A stretch of 32,565 nt of DNA from Ignavibacteriota bacterium (GTDB lineage Bacteria; Bacteroidota; Ignavibacteria; UBA10030; UBA6906), in assembly GCA_003154155.1 (NCBI GenBank), contig PMCM01000112.1, positions 1 to 32,565 of the forward strand, in the 5' to 3' direction. The notes beneath the pieces are model-generated. The model saw nothing but the letters and a program-made list of their open reading frames with translations. It had not been told where the DNA came from and did no database searches. The position numbers and the translations under genes were made by a program. This document shows, piece by piece, positions 8,395 to 17,208 of the stretch; positions within the stretch are counted from its first letter, which is position 1; each line of letters starts with the position of its first letter.

Positions 8395-9405
8395 TCAGGA
8401 GGCACGATCGACCAGTGAAGACGACAGCCATCGGAGCATCGCCGTCGCGGCGGAATCCGGAACGGCATCCAGCGCGTGCAGGGCACGCCGGGTGTTTGCG
8501 GCAACGAGGTCCCGTGTTGCGTCGATCACCGCATGATGTTCGTAGACCGCCCGTACGGTGCGGACCAGCCTGCGCCGGCCGGCGGCGGAGAGTGGGCGGG
8601 GCGGGGTCGTTTTTCTCCGCAGGACCTCTTCCAGGAGCCGCCGGTCGCTTCCCCGGGATCGTTCCAGCGCCGTCAGCAACAAGTACGTCCGTTTGCCCTC
8701 GACGATGTCGCCGCCGATTGTTTTGCCGAATTGCCTCTCATCGCCGACAACATCGAGCAGATCGTCCTGCAACTGAAATGCCCGGCCCAGATACGCACCG
8801 AACGCGCGCAATGCGCGCACGGTCGGGGGAGATCCGCCCCCAATCCGCGCACCAAGCTCCGTGGAGGTGGTGATCAGCCGTCCGGTTTTCCGTGCGATCA
8901 TGTCGAAATATTGCGCCACCGTCACGTTGTTGCGCCGTTCGAATGCAAGATCCATCGCCTGTCCCTCGCAGACGTCGTGGACGCCGCGTGTGAGCAGGCG
9001 AACGAGCGTGGGGAGATCGTCATGTCGTGTCCTGAGGAGTTCCTCATAAGCAAGTGCGACGAGGGTGTCGCCCGCGAGGATGGCGGAGTTCAGATCCCAT
9101 TTCACGTGCACGGTGGGTACTCCCCGGCGTGACGGGGCATGGTCCATCACATCATCGTGGACGAGCGTGAAATTGTGCATGATTTCCACTGCCGCCGCTG
9201 CGGGGAGGGCCGCGCGGGCCGTTCCTCCGGCGGCTTCACTGCAGAGCAGCACCAGCACGGCCCGCAGCCTTTTCCCGCCGGTGGTGAGGACATACCGGCA
9301 CGCCTCACGCAGCGTTTCGGGGGGCGCCGGTTTCACCAGCCGTGCAAGATGAGCGTCGACGTGACGCCGCAGGACCTCATACCTGTGGGTGAATATGCGG
9401 CTCAT
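8395..9405 (-). CDS. Polyprenyl diphosphate synthase (short-chain, GGPP-like)
   Basis: This 336-residue trans-prenyltransferase condenses isopentenyl diphosphate onto an allylic diphosphate in the cytoplasm. It has GGKRLR near 43-48, the first aspartate-rich motif DDVMD at 84-88, the second DDLLD at 214-218, and GKTIGGDIVEGKRTYLL. The residue five positions before the first motif is phenylalanine (F79) and the motif has no two-residue insertion, a pattern that in known enzymes favours C15-C20 products such as geranylgeranyl diphosphate. The product length remains an inference. Its ATG overlaps the fni stop as ATGA, coupling it to the enzyme that isomerises its substrates. Confidence 0.9.
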   Translation of the reverse strand: MSRIFTHRYEVLRRHVDAHLARLVKPAPPETLREACRYVLTTGGKRLRAVLVLLCSEAAGGTARAALPAAAAVEIMHNFTLVHDDVMDHAPSRRGVPTVHVKWDLNSAILAGDTLVALAYEELLRTRHDDLPTLVRLLTRGVHDVCEGQAMDLAFERRNNVTVAQYFDMIARKTGRLITTSTELGARIGGGSPPTVRALRAFGAYLGRAFQLQDDLLDVVGDERQFGKTIGGDIVEGKRTYLLLTALERSRGSDRRLLEEVLRRKTTPPRPLSAAGRRRLVRTVRAVYEHHAVIDATRDLVAANTRRALHALDAVPDSAATAMLRWLSSSLVDRAS

Positions 9406-10457
9406 GCGCCGGTTCTCCGCAGAAGGGGCGTATGCTGGAGGCCGGTCAGCGTTCGTGCGCCTGTGAGAAACATCGTACTCCTGAGTTCAAATGCGAGTCC
9501 GTCAATGAACCGTGCTGCGCCGGCCGCTCCGCCATCGTGCAGGGCGCGCAGCACGGGCCGTGCAGCGGCCACCAGATCGGCACCCAGCGCAATGCACTTT
9601 GCCGCATCCAGCCCGTTTGTGATCCCGCCCGATGCGGTCACGTGAAGCGCAGGCGTGCGGAGTTTTTCCGCGGCGAGGTCCTGCAGCGCCCGCGCCGTGG
9701 GTATGCCCCAATCCCAGAACACGGCCGTACCGGAACGGTCTTTGCGCCGGAGGATTTCGACGCCGGCCCAGCTCGTGCCGCCCGCACCCGCGACGTCGAT
9801 ATGGCGCACACCCGCGTCCACAAGCCGCCGGGCGACCGCGGCGGAGATCCCGGCGCCGATCTCTTTGACGATGACCGGGACGGGCAGTTCCCGCACGAGC
9901 ATGGCGATGCCATCCAGCACGCCGCGGAAGGCCGGGGTGCCTTCCGGCTGCAGCAGCTCCTGCAGCGGGTTGAGGTGGACGGCCAGTGCATCGGCGCGTA
10001 CCAGTCCGACCAGCAGCAGTGCCGACCGGGCGTCTCTCATGCGGGCCACTTCAGCAGCCCCGATATTGCCGATCACCGGGATATCAGGCGCCGCTTCGCG
10101 GACCACCGAAAACGATCGGTGGTAGGTGTCGTTCTCGAGCGCCTGCCGCTGGCTGCCGACCCCCATGGCGAGACCGCGGGTCGCGCAGACTTCTGCAAGG
10201 CTGCGGTTGATCCGCGTGGCTTCGGCGTAGCCGCCGGTCATGCACGACACGAGAAACGGCAGGGCGAGGCGCCGACCCAGGAACGAAGTTGTCGTGTCGA
10301 TCTCGTCGAAATTCAGCTCCGGCAGCGCGTTGTGTTCGAACTCCCACTCCTCAAGACCCGTCCTCTTCTCCCTAAACGCGACATCGTTTGTGAGAATGGA
10401 CCGGACATGCTGCTGCTTTCGTGTACTTGTGCCACGGCGAGGAGAGGTACGGGGCAT
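9402..10457 (-). CDS. fni: Type 2 isopentenyl-diphosphate delta-isomerase
   Basis: This FMN- and NADPH-dependent enzyme interconverts isopentenyl and dimethylallyl diphosphate. Family features are the N-terminal STRKQQHVRSIL, FMN-site segments SCMTGGYAEA and MGVGSQR, NIGA, the KEIGAGISAAVARRLVDAG strand-helix, AGAGGTSWAGVE, and the phosphate-binding end ASGGITNGLDAAK with GADLVAAARP. A GTG start at 10511 would add 18 residues without family resemblance; the ATG at 10457 places the RKxxH motif at the usual distance from the N terminus. No strong Shine-Dalgarno supports either start. It is the first gene of the leftward operon, and the next gene overlaps it by four bases. Confidence 0.92.
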   Translation of the reverse strand: MPRTSPRRGTSTRKQQHVRSILTNDVAFREKRTGLEEWEFEHNALPELNFDEIDTTTSFLGRRLALPFLVSCMTGGYAEATRINRSLAEVCATRGLAMGVGSQRQALENDTYHRSFSVVREAAPDIPVIGNIGAAEVARMRDARSALLLVGLVRADALAVHLNPLQELLQPEGTPAFRGVLDGIAMLVRELPVPVIVKEIGAGISAAVARRLVDAGVRHIDVAGAGGTSWAGVEILRRKDRSGTAVFWDWGIPTARALQDLAAEKLRTPALHVTASGGITNGLDAAKCIALGADLVAAARPVLRALHDGGAAGAARFIDGLAFELRSTMFLTGARTLTGLQHTPLLRRTGA

Positions 10458-10624
10458 GCAGGGATGAAGTGAGTGAAACTTCACGTCTTGCTCAGATGAT
10501 ACATATTTCACCGTCCAGAATCAACGCACGGCCTGTGTGTCGTGCGTCACACGGGAGGGGCCGTTTGTTGCTTCTCTGACGGGAGTTGTGTACCATGTAA
10601 CGATTTTCTGGAGCGGATTCTGCT
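10458..10624. promoter_or_regulatory. Divergent promoter region between fni and nucleotidyltransferase genes
   Basis: These 167 bases separate two outward-reading transcription units and must hold promoters in both directions. On the plus strand, TTGCTT (10568-10573) and TACCAT (10591-10596) are 17 bases apart, a weak sigma-70-like match about 30 bases before the ATG. No convincing minus-strand promoter or riboswitch was found by eye. Confidence 0.35.
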
Positions 10625-11602
10625 ATGCATGCAATAATACCTGTTGCCGGAATCGGCACGCGACTTCGCCCGCACACCTTTACGCACCCGAAAGTGCTGT
10701 TAAATGTGGCAGGAAAGCCGATCCTCGGGCACATCCTTGACAAAGTCATTGCCGAAGGGGTGACGGAGGCGACGATCGTCGTCGGGCACATGAGTGAGAA
10801 GATCATGGAGTATGTGCGCTCCGCCTACCCGGATTTCCCCGTGGAATTTGCGGAACAGGACATGCCGCTCGGTCTGGGACACGCGATCTATACCGCACGT
10901 AAGGCTCTGGGGAAGGATCCGGTGTTGATCATCCTGGGCGACACGATTTTTGACGTGGATCTCCGTCCCGTGCTCCAGCGACCGGTGAGTGCCCTCGGGG
11001 TGAAGGCCGTGGAGGACCCGCGTCGTTTTGGCGTTGCGGAGACCGTCGAAGGGATCATTACTCATCTCGTGGAAAAACCCGAACACCCCTCCACCAATCT
11101 GGCTGTGGTCGGACTCTATCACATTGTCAATACTCCCCTGCTCCGGGAATGCCTGGATGCCGTGGTGACGCGGGATATCCGCACAAAAGGGGAGTACCAG
11201 TTGACCGACGTGCTCCAGATGATGATCGACCGCGGAGAACGGATGGAGACCTTCCACGTTGAGGGTTGGTACGACTGCGGTAAACCGGAAACGTTGCTTT
11301 CCACCAACCGCGCCCTGCTGCAGAAGCACTCCACATACAGGCCGATGGCGGGAGTGGTGATCACCGAGCCCGTCTACATCGCACCGACCGCCTCGCTCTG
11401 TAATTGCGTTGTCGGACCGAACACCACGGTGGGCGACGGAGCGGAAGTGAGCGAAGCGATCGTGCGGAACGCCATCATCGGTTCGCACGCGCGGGTCAGC
11501 CGGGTGTTGCTGGAGAATTCCATCATCGGCAATTCGGCGATCGTGCACGGAAGCTATAAACGCTTCAACGTGGGTGATTCCTCTGAGCTGGAGTTTCAAT
11601 AA
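10625..11602 (+). CDS. Sugar-1-phosphate nucleotidylyltransferase
   Basis: This 325-residue enzyme belongs to the RmlA/GlmU-like nucleotidyltransferase family, which joins NTPs to sugar 1-phosphates. The N-terminal Rossmann-like domain has the nucleotide loop [10 protein letters not shown] (7-16) followed by the conserved lysine in HPKVLL, then ILGDTIFD for the metal/nucleotide site, LVEKPEHP and [10 protein letters not shown]. The last 80 residues are hexapeptide-like repeats forming a short left-handed helix, such as [20 protein letters not shown]. The sugar and nucleotide cannot be told from the sequence; glucose-1-phosphate thymidylyl- or uridylyltransferase are likely options. GGAG lies upstream at slightly long spacing. 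A 37-base gap separates it from metK. Confidence 0.85.
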   Translation: MHAIIPVAGIGTRLRPHTFTHPKVLLNVAGKPILGHILDKVIAEGVTEATIVVGHMSEKIMEYVRSAYPDFPVEFAEQDMPLGLGHAIYTARKALGKDPVLIILGDTIFDVDLRPVLQRPVSALGVKAVEDPRRFGVAETVEGIITHLVEKPEHPSTNLAVVGLYHIVNTPLLRECLDAVVTRDIRTKGEYQLTDVLQMMIDRGERMETFHVEGWYDCGKPETLLSTNRALLQKHSTYRPMAGVVITEPVYIAPTASLCNCVVGPNTTVGDGAEVSEAIVRNAIIGSHARVSRVLLENSIIGNSAIVHGSYKRFNVGDSSELEFQ

Positions 11603-11639
11603 TTCGCTGCATGGTTCTGTTCAACAATTGAGGCGCACT

Positions 11640-12782
11640 ATGTCGTATCTCTTCACCTCCGAGTCGGTGTCCGAAGGGCATCCCGACAAAGTCTGCGATC
11701 AGATCTCCGATGCTGTCCTTGATGCGCTGCTGGCGCAGGACAAGCATTCACGCGTCGCGTGTGAGAGCTTTGTGACCACCGGTCTGGCGCTTGTCGGCGG
11801 CGAGATCACGACGAACGGCTATATCGAAGTACAGGACATCGTCCGGGGCGTGATCAAGGATATCGGTTATACGAAGGCGGAGTACCGGTTCGACGGCGAC
11901 AGCTGTTCCGTGATTTCGGCCATCCATTCCCAGTCTGCCGATATAGCGCGCGGCGTCGACACGGGCGGTGCCGGTGACCAGGGAATGATGTTCGGGTATG
12001 CGTCGAACGAAACGCCCGAATACATGCCCATGCCCATCATGTTTGCGCACAAACTGGTGAAACGGCTCGCCGATATCCGGAAAAAGGAGTTGAAGCTGAT
12101 GCCATACCTCCGTCCGGACGCAAAGTCGCAGGTGACGATCGAATACCACGGGCGCAAGCCGGTGCGTGTCCACACGGTGGTGATTTCCACGCAGCACGAT
12201 GCCGATGTGTCGCAGAAGAAGATCCGCGAGGATGTGATCCGGCACGTGATCCGGCACGTCATTCCGGCGGAGATGCTGGACAAGAACACCGTCTATCACG
12301 TCAACCCGACCGGCCGTTTTGAAATCGGCGGCCCGCACGGCGACACGGGGTTGACCGGTCGCAAGATTATCGTGGACACCTACGGCGGCCGTGCGCCGCA
12401 CGGAGGGGGCGCGTTCTCGGGAAAAGACCCGTCGAAGGTCGACCGCAGCGCCGCGTACGCCACCCGCCACGTCGCCAAGAATCTCGTGGCATCGGGACTT
12501 GCTGACGAATGCCTCATCCAGGTCTCGTACGCGATTGGCGTTGTCGATCCCATCTCCATCCACGTGAACACCTACGGCACCGGACGCATTCCGGACATGG
12601 AATTGGAGAAGGTGGTGATGAACGAGATCGATATGACGCCGCGCGGTATCATCAAGCGGCTCAATCTGCTCCGCCCGATCTACCGGAAAACGGCGGCCTA
12701 CGGACATTTCGGACGGAACGACAAGGATTTCAGTTGGGAAAAACTGGATCTTGTGGATACCATCCTGAAGGCGATTAAGTAA
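11640..12782 (+). CDS. metK: S-adenosylmethionine synthetase
   Basis: MetK makes S-adenosylmethionine from methionine and ATP. The 380-residue product is of normal length. It shows GHPDK near the N terminus (13-17), the signature hexapeptide-like [10 protein letters not shown], the nonapeptide P-loop region [32 protein letters not shown], and the C-terminal [13 protein letters not shown]. The frame is open 22 codons further upstream, but [17 protein letters not shown] is the canonical start and TGAGG precedes it by eight bases. It lies 40 bases before ahcY, so synthesis of SAM and removal of the methylation by-product are co-located. No SAM riboswitch fits in the short leader. Confidence 0.97.
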   Translation: MSYLFTSESVSEGHPDKVCDQISDAVLDALLAQDKHSRVACESFVTTGLALVGGEITTNGYIEVQDIVRGVIKDIGYTKAEYRFDGDSCSVISAIHSQSADIARGVDTGGAGDQGMMFGYASNETPEYMPMPIMFAHKLVKRLADIRKKELKLMPYLRPDAKSQVTIEYHGRKPVRVHTVVISTQHDADVSQKKIREDVIRHVIRHVIPAEMLDKNTVYHVNPTGRFEIGGPHGDTGLTGRKIIVDTYGGRAPHGGGAFSGKDPSKVDRSAAYATRHVAKNLVASGLADECLIQVSYAIGVVDPISIHVNTYGTGRIPDMELEKVVMNEIDMTPRGIIKRLNLLRPIYRKTAAYGHFGRNDKDFSWEKLDLVDTILKAIK

Positions 12783-12822
12783 ATAACGAACACGATCTCT
12801 CACAACTGCAGAAACATCACCC

Positions 12823-14103
12823 ATGGACCAGAAAGCCGGCAGGTACAAAGTCCGCAACCTCAAGCTAGCACAAGAAGGGGCGAAACTCGTTGAATGGGCC
12901 GAGTCACGCATGCCCGTCCTCATGGCACTCCGCGAGAAGTACAGCAAATCCAAGCCGTTCAAGGGATACAAGATCGCGGGATGTCTCCACGTGACCAAAG
13001 AAACCGCCGTTCTGGTGAAGACCTTCGAGGCCGCCGGGGCAGAGGTGAGCTGGAGCGGCTGCAATCCTCTTTCCACCAACGACGCGGTCGCGGCTGCCCT
13101 GGCCGCGGAAGGCATATCCATCTTTGCCTGGCATGGCATGAATGTGAAAGAATTCTACTGGTGCATCGAGGAGACGCTGAAGTTTCATCCCAATCTGACC
13201 CTGGACGATGGTGCCGATCTCATCTTCACGATCCACAAGAATCATCCGGAATTCGCCAAGCAGTTTGTCATCGGCGGGACGGAAGAAACGACCACCGGCG
13301 TCCATCGTCTCCGCGCGATGGCGGCTGACGGTGCGCTGAAATATCCGGTGATTGCGGTGAACGATGCCGAAACCAAATGGGATTTTGATAACGTGTACGG
13401 CACTGGCCAGTCCACCCTCGACGGCATTCTTCGCGCAACGAGCGTGCTCCTCGCCGGCAAAAATATTGTGGTCGCCGGGTTCGGTCATTGCGGAAAAGGT
13501 GTGGCGATGCGTGCCAAGGGACTCGGCGCCAATGTCATCGTCACCGAGATCAAACCGACAGCAGCGCTCAAAGCGACTCTTGAAGGCTACCGGGTCATGA
13601 CGATGGATGAGGCTGCAAAGGTAGGGGACATCTTCATCACCGCGACCGGGGTGAAGGATGTGATCATCAAACGTCACTTCCAGTCGATGAAGGATGGGGC
13701 CATTGTTTGCAACACCGGCCATTACGACTGTGAAATCAACATCCCGGACCTCGAGGCCGTGGCGAAGGGGAAACGCGATATCCGGGAGAACAATGAAGAA
13801 TACACCATGAAGGACGGCCGTCACATTTACCTGCTTGCGCAGGGCCGTCTGGTGAATCTTGCTGCCGCCGAAGGACATCCGTCGGAGGTCATGGATATGT
13901 CGTTTGCCAACCAATTCATGTCGCAGTTACGGCTGGCGGAACTGCACAGGAAGGGCGTGCGCTTGGACAACGGCGTCCACGACATTCCCGAGTCACAGGA
14001 TCAGGAGATTGCCCTGGTAAAGCTGGGGACTCAGGGTCACAAAATTGACAAGCTGACTCCGGCACAGGTGAAATACGCGGACGATTACAGCGCGGGAACG
14101 TAA
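12823..14103 (+). CDS. ahcY: S-adenosylhomocysteine hydrolase, archaeal/Thermotoga type
   Basis: AhcY hydrolyses S-adenosylhomocysteine to adenosine and homocysteine with bound NAD, relieving inhibition of methyltransferases. The 426-residue product has the substrate segments DDGADL (128-133), EETTTGVHRL (154-163) and NDAETKWDFDN, the NAD-binding loop GFGHCGKG (219-226), and the late NLAAAEGHPSEVMDMSFANQ. Two traits match the shorter thermophile form: GHCGKG in place of the usual GDVGKG, and a C terminus ending LTPAQVKYADDYSAGT without the KPDHYRY tail of mesophilic enzymes. It follows metK directly and ends at a strong hairpin. Confidence 0.96.
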   Translation: MDQKAGRYKVRNLKLAQEGAKLVEWAESRMPVLMALREKYSKSKPFKGYKIAGCLHVTKETAVLVKTFEAAGAEVSWSGCNPLSTNDAVAAALAAEGISIFAWHGMNVKEFYWCIEETLKFHPNLTLDDGADLIFTIHKNHPEFAKQFVIGGTEETTTGVHRLRAMAADGALKYPVIAVNDAETKWDFDNVYGTGQSTLDGILRATSVLLAGKNIVVAGFGHCGKGVAMRAKGLGANVIVTEIKPTAALKATLEGYRVMTMDEAAKVGDIFITATGVKDVIIKRHFQSMKDGAIVCNTGHYDCEINIPDLEAVAKGKRDIRENNEEYTMKDGRHIYLLAQGRLVNLAAAEGHPSEVMDMSFANQFMSQLRLAELHRKGVRLDNGVHDIPESQDQEIALVKLGTQGHKIDKLTPAQVKYADDYSAGT

Positions 14104-14128
14104 GCACGCGATAGCGAAAGATCAGCAT

Positions 14129-14160
14129 GGAAGGCGGGTTGCATCAGCGGCCCGCCTTCC
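14129..14160 (+). terminator. Hairpin terminator after metK-ahcY
   Basis: A perfect 10-base-pair stem (GGAAGGCGGG with CCCGCCTTCC) around a 12-base loop lies 25 bases after the ahcY stop. The following sequence is GGCGTTTCC, so the U-tract is poor, but stem strength and position fit transcription termination. Confidence 0.7.
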
Positions 14161-14263
14161 GGCGTTTCCGGCCTCGATGCCGCTGCCGGGCGGGAGCGCG
14201 GCGGGGAGGAACGCCCCGGCTTGGAAAACCCCGCCGAAATTGGTATTTTTCCGTTGACAATGC

Positions 14264-15688
14264 ATGGCCCTCCCACCGCACATACTCGAGCAGGTTCTGG
14301 ATCTCGTTCCGGATATGTGTTTCGTGTTGCGCGCAGACCTGACGATTCTCGACTGTAACCGGAGAGCGCGCGCGGTGACCGGACTTGCGGCAACACTTCA
14401 CGGGACCGTAACATTTCCCGCGCTCCTCACATCTGATTCCCCCCGCCCCCCGTTCGATACGCTCAACAGCAACAACAGCTACAGCGAGACTGAGGTGAGA
14501 TTTCGCCAGACGGCCCGCCGGGCGATGGATGCACTCGTGTCCGTCCGCTGCATCGAGGAAAACGGTGAATCCCTGTTTTTTGTGTTCGGACGCGATATCT
14601 CGGAATCTAAGCAGCGCGAACTCGACCTGCTCCGTTTTTCGAATGTGGTACACTATACGGTGAATCCCATTCAGATCACCGACGCGCAGGGGAAGATGAT
14701 CTACGTGAACCCGGCGTTCGAACGGTCGACCGGGTACAGCAAGGAAGAGTTGATCGGGCGCAACCCCAGCGTCATCTCAAGCAAGAAGTACACGAAAGAG
14801 TTCTGGACCCGGGTGTGGGATGAGATCAGCTCCGGCAAGGTGTGGAACGCCGAAGTGGAAAATCGCAGGAAAGACGGCTCGCCGATATTTGCCCAGCTGC
14901 TGATTTCCCCCATCATGGATATGGACGGGAAGGTGATCGGGTATCTCGGATCGCATCGCGATATCACCGAACAGAAGGCGCTGGAGCAGCAGCTGATGCA
15001 TTCGCAAAAGATGGAGAGCATCGGCACGCTCGCCGCCGGCATCGCCCATGAGGTCGGCAACCCCCTGACCTCCATCTCTTCGATCGTCCAGGTGCTGCAA
15101 CGTACCATCGACGATGATTTTGCGCGCGACAAGCTGGGCATGGTGCAATCCCAGGTCCACCGCATTACCAAGATCATCCGCGACCTCGTCGATTTTTCCC
15201 GGCCATCGAATTACCAGATGCAACCCACCGACGTGACGAAAGTGCTGACCGATGCGGTGGAAATCGTCAAGATGGGGAAGAAGGCCAAACAGGTGACCTT
15301 CTACACGCACGTGCGCCAGCAGATCCCGCTGCTGTCCCTGGTGCCTGATCAGCTCGCCCAGGTGTTCATCAACATTCTGTTGAATGCCGTCGATGCCCTG
15401 CAGGGCAAGAAGGGATCCATCACCACGGAATTTGAACGGGATGACGACTCGGTGAAAATCACCATTGCTGATGACGGCGAAGGCATTCCTGCCGAGAACC
15501 TGACCAAGATTTTTGAACCCTTCTTTACGACGAAACGTGTCGGAGAGGGGACCGGGCTGGGCCTTTGGGTCAGCTACGGCATCATCAGGAGTTTTCGTGG
15601 CGACATCGCGGTTTCGAGTGAGCGGGGGAGAGGAACCTCCTTCTGCATCCAGGTACCCCTGAATCCGAAGGACTATTCACATGGCTGA
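14264..15688 (+). CDS. PAS-PAS sensor histidine kinase, NtrB-like, cytoplasmic
   Basis: This 474-residue kinase has no signal peptide or membrane segment, so it probably senses a cytoplasmic cue. Residues about 5-115 form a divergent PAS-like domain ending GRDISESKQ. Residues about 122-238 are a clear PAS/PAC module (NPIQITDAQGKMIYVNPAFE to GSHRDITEQK). The dimerisation/phosphoacceptor helix carries AHEVGNPLTS with His262. The ATPase domain has the N box NILLNAVDAL, the G1 box DDGEGIP, EPFFTTKR, and the G2 box GEGTGLGLW. Its last eight bases overlap the start of the next gene, so it is the cognate partner of the sigma-54 activator. No haem- or flavin-binding residues can be assigned to the PAS domains by eye. 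Confidence 0.93.
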   Translation: MALPPHILEQVLDLVPDMCFVLRADLTILDCNRRARAVTGLAATLHGTVTFPALLTSDSPRPPFDTLNSNNSYSETEVRFRQTARRAMDALVSVRCIEENGESLFFVFGRDISESKQRELDLLRFSNVVHYTVNPIQITDAQGKMIYVNPAFERSTGYSKEELIGRNPSVISSKKYTKEFWTRVWDEISSGKVWNAEVENRRKDGSPIFAQLLISPIMDMDGKVIGYLGSHRDITEQKALEQQLMHSQKMESIGTLAAGIAHEVGNPLTSISSIVQVLQRTIDDDFARDKLGMVQSQVHRITKIIRDLVDFSRPSNYQMQPTDVTKVLTDAVEIVKMGKKAKQVTFYTHVRQQIPLLSLVPDQLAQVFINILLNAVDALQGKKGSITTEFERDDDSVKITIADDGEGIPAENLTKIFEPFFTTKRVGEGTGLGLWVSYGIIRSFRGDIAVSSERGRGTSFCIQVPLNPKDYSHG

Positions 15689-17045
15689 ATCGATCTTGAT
15701 CGTCGATGACGAGGAAATCATCCGGGAATCGCTTTCCTTCGTTCTGGCAAAAGAAGGTTACCGGGTGCAGGACGCGGCGAACGGCCGCCTCGCGCTCGAG
15801 AAAGTCCGGGAGCAGGCATTTGATCTCGTCATCACGGATCTGGAAATGCCGGAGATGAAGGGGATCGAGCTGCTGGAGCAGGTGACGCTTCACAGCCCGG
15901 AAACGATGGTGGTCATCATCACGGCATATGGGTCCATCGACACCGCAATTGCGGCGTTGCGCAAGGGCGCCGTGGACTATATTCTGAAGCCCGTGGAGTT
16001 TGATGAGCTTATCGTGAAAATCAGCCGCCTTCTCGCGAGCCGGCGGTTGACGGTGGAAAACAAACTCCTGCGCGGCGAATTGCACCGCCAGTACAATTTC
16101 GACCAGATGATCGGTCAGAGTCCGGCAATGCAGCGTGTGTTTGAGACCATCAAGAAGGTCGCTTCGACGGACGGCACCGTGCTGATCAACGGGAAAAGCG
16201 GGACGGGAAAAGAGCTCGTTGCGCGCGCAATTCACTTTTCCAGCCGGCGCTCAACACGTCCCTTCATTGCGGTCAACTGCGGCGCGGTGGTGGAGAACCT
16301 CTTCGAAAGCGAACTCTTCGGCCACCGTCGCGGTGCGTTTACCGGGGCAACCATGGATAAGGAGGGGTTCTTCAAGGCGGCTGACGGGGGGACGATCTTT
16401 CTGGACGAAGTCAGCGAGATACCATTCCATCTGCAGGTGAAGCTGCTCCGCGCCATCGAGTTGAAAGAGATCACACCCGTGGGGATGTCGATGCCGTTGA
16501 CCGTCGATGTCCGCATTATCGCATCGACGAACAAGAACCTCCAAAAGGAAGTCGAGGCCGGCCGGTACCGCGAGGATCTCTTCTACCGGCTGAACATCGT
16601 CGAAATCAACCTGCCGTCGCTCACCGAGCGCGTGGACGACATCCCTCTGCTCGTCCAGCATTTCGTTGCGAAGTATGCACGGGAGATGACCAAGGACGTT
16701 CACGGTGTTGATACCGATGTCATGAAATGCCTGATCGGCCACGCGTGGAAGGGAGAAATCCGCGAGCTGGAGAACATCATCGAGCGGGCCGTGATCTTTG
16801 CCGAAGGATCCATCATCACGAAGAAAGAGCTGCCGGCGTTTTTCGATCAACGAACCGATGCCATCTACTCGTTTGATGCGCGGCGGTCGATGAAGGAAGC
16901 GGTGGACGATTTCGAACGCCAGTACATCGGACATGTCTTGCGCACCAACCAGTTCAACAAAGAACTAACGGCGAAGGCCTTGAAAATCAGCCTCTCATCG
17001 CTCTACAGAAAGCTCGAAGAATTGAACATCCCTTCGCAGGGTTAG
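15681..17045 (+). CDS. NtrC-family sigma-54-dependent response regulator
   Basis: This 454-residue activator has three domains. The receiver (1-120) has the acidic pocket DDEE, phospho-acceptor Asp53 and Lys103. The AAA+ sigma-54 interaction domain (about 140-375) has a Walker A GKSGTGKE at 171-178, the sigma-54-contacting GAFTGA at 218-223, Walker B GGTIFLDE at 236-243, and the arginine-finger region GRYREDLFYRLN. A Fis-type helix-turn-helix closes the protein (KELTAKALKISLSSLYRKLEE, about 427-447). The residue after the first Walker A glycine is lysine where most relatives have glutamate. It is translationally coupled to the kinase. Candidate sigma-54 promoters lie downstream at 17161, 18277 and 26836, making those genes likely targets. 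Confidence 0.95.
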   Translation: MAESILIVDDEEIIRESLSFVLAKEGYRVQDAANGRLALEKVREQAFDLVITDLEMPEMKGIELLEQVTLHSPETMVVIITAYGSIDTAIAALRKGAVDYILKPVEFDELIVKISRLLASRRLTVENKLLRGELHRQYNFDQMIGQSPAMQRVFETIKKVASTDGTVLINGKSGTGKELVARAIHFSSRRSTRPFIAVNCGAVVENLFESELFGHRRGAFTGATMDKEGFFKAADGGTIFLDEVSEIPFHLQVKLLRAIELKEITPVGMSMPLTVDVRIIASTNKNLQKEVEAGRYREDLFYRLNIVEINLPSLTERVDDIPLLVQHFVAKYAREMTKDVHGVDTDVMKCLIGHAWKGEIRELENIIERAVIFAEGSIITKKELPAFFDQRTDAIYSFDARRSMKEAVDDFERQYIGHVLRTNQFNKELTAKALKISLSSLYRKLEELNIPSQG

Positions 17046-17060
17046 GAATTTCCGCTCCGG

Positions 17061-17085
17061 CATTCCCACAATTCGGAATGTTTTT
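17061..17085 (+). terminator. Intrinsic terminator after the response regulator
   Basis: A 6-base-pair stem (CATTCC with GGAATG) and 8-base loop are followed directly by TTTTT, 15 bases past the stop codon. The stem is short but the U-tract is good. Confidence 0.55.
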
Positions 17086-17160
17086 CCCGTCCCCCTCCCC
17101 GAAATCGGCGAATTTATAGTGTTTTTCGCTATGTTTGGAGACTTTTTCTCTCACTCCCTT

Positions 17161-17175
17161 TGGCACAACTATTGA
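17161..17175 (+). promoter_or_regulatory. Sigma-54-type promoter of the universal stress gene
   Basis: TGGCAC (17161-17166), five bases, then TTGA (17172-17175) matches the -24/-12 consensus TGGCAC-N5-TTGC except for A in place of the final C. The predicted transcription start near 17187 is about 22 bases before the ATG. Two more sites of the same form lie at 18277 and 26836. Confidence 0.6.
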
Positions 17176-17194
17176 AAAACAGGCAGTTGTGCCA
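17161..17194. repeat. Perfect 10-bp inverted repeat over the stress-gene promoter
   Basis: TGGCACAACT (17161-17170) is repeated exactly in inverse as AGTTGTGCCA (17185-17194), separated by 14 bases. The left arm contains the -24 element and the right arm spans the predicted transcription start. It could be an operator for a dimeric regulator. Confidence 0.6.
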
Positions 17195-17208
17195 CAGCGG
17201 ACGAGCAG

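Noticed and set aside
11603-11639. SAM riboswitch before metK
   Set aside because: The gap is only 37 bases and shows no long paired structure; too short for any known SAM aptamer.
11748-13139. 463-codon open frame antisense to metK and ahcY
   Set aside because: It spans two confidently identified genes on the other strand and shows no motif; a codon-bias shadow.
14253-14266. TTGACA close to the histidine kinase start as a -35 element
   Set aside because: It lies five bases before the chosen ATG, so any -10 box would fall inside the coding region.
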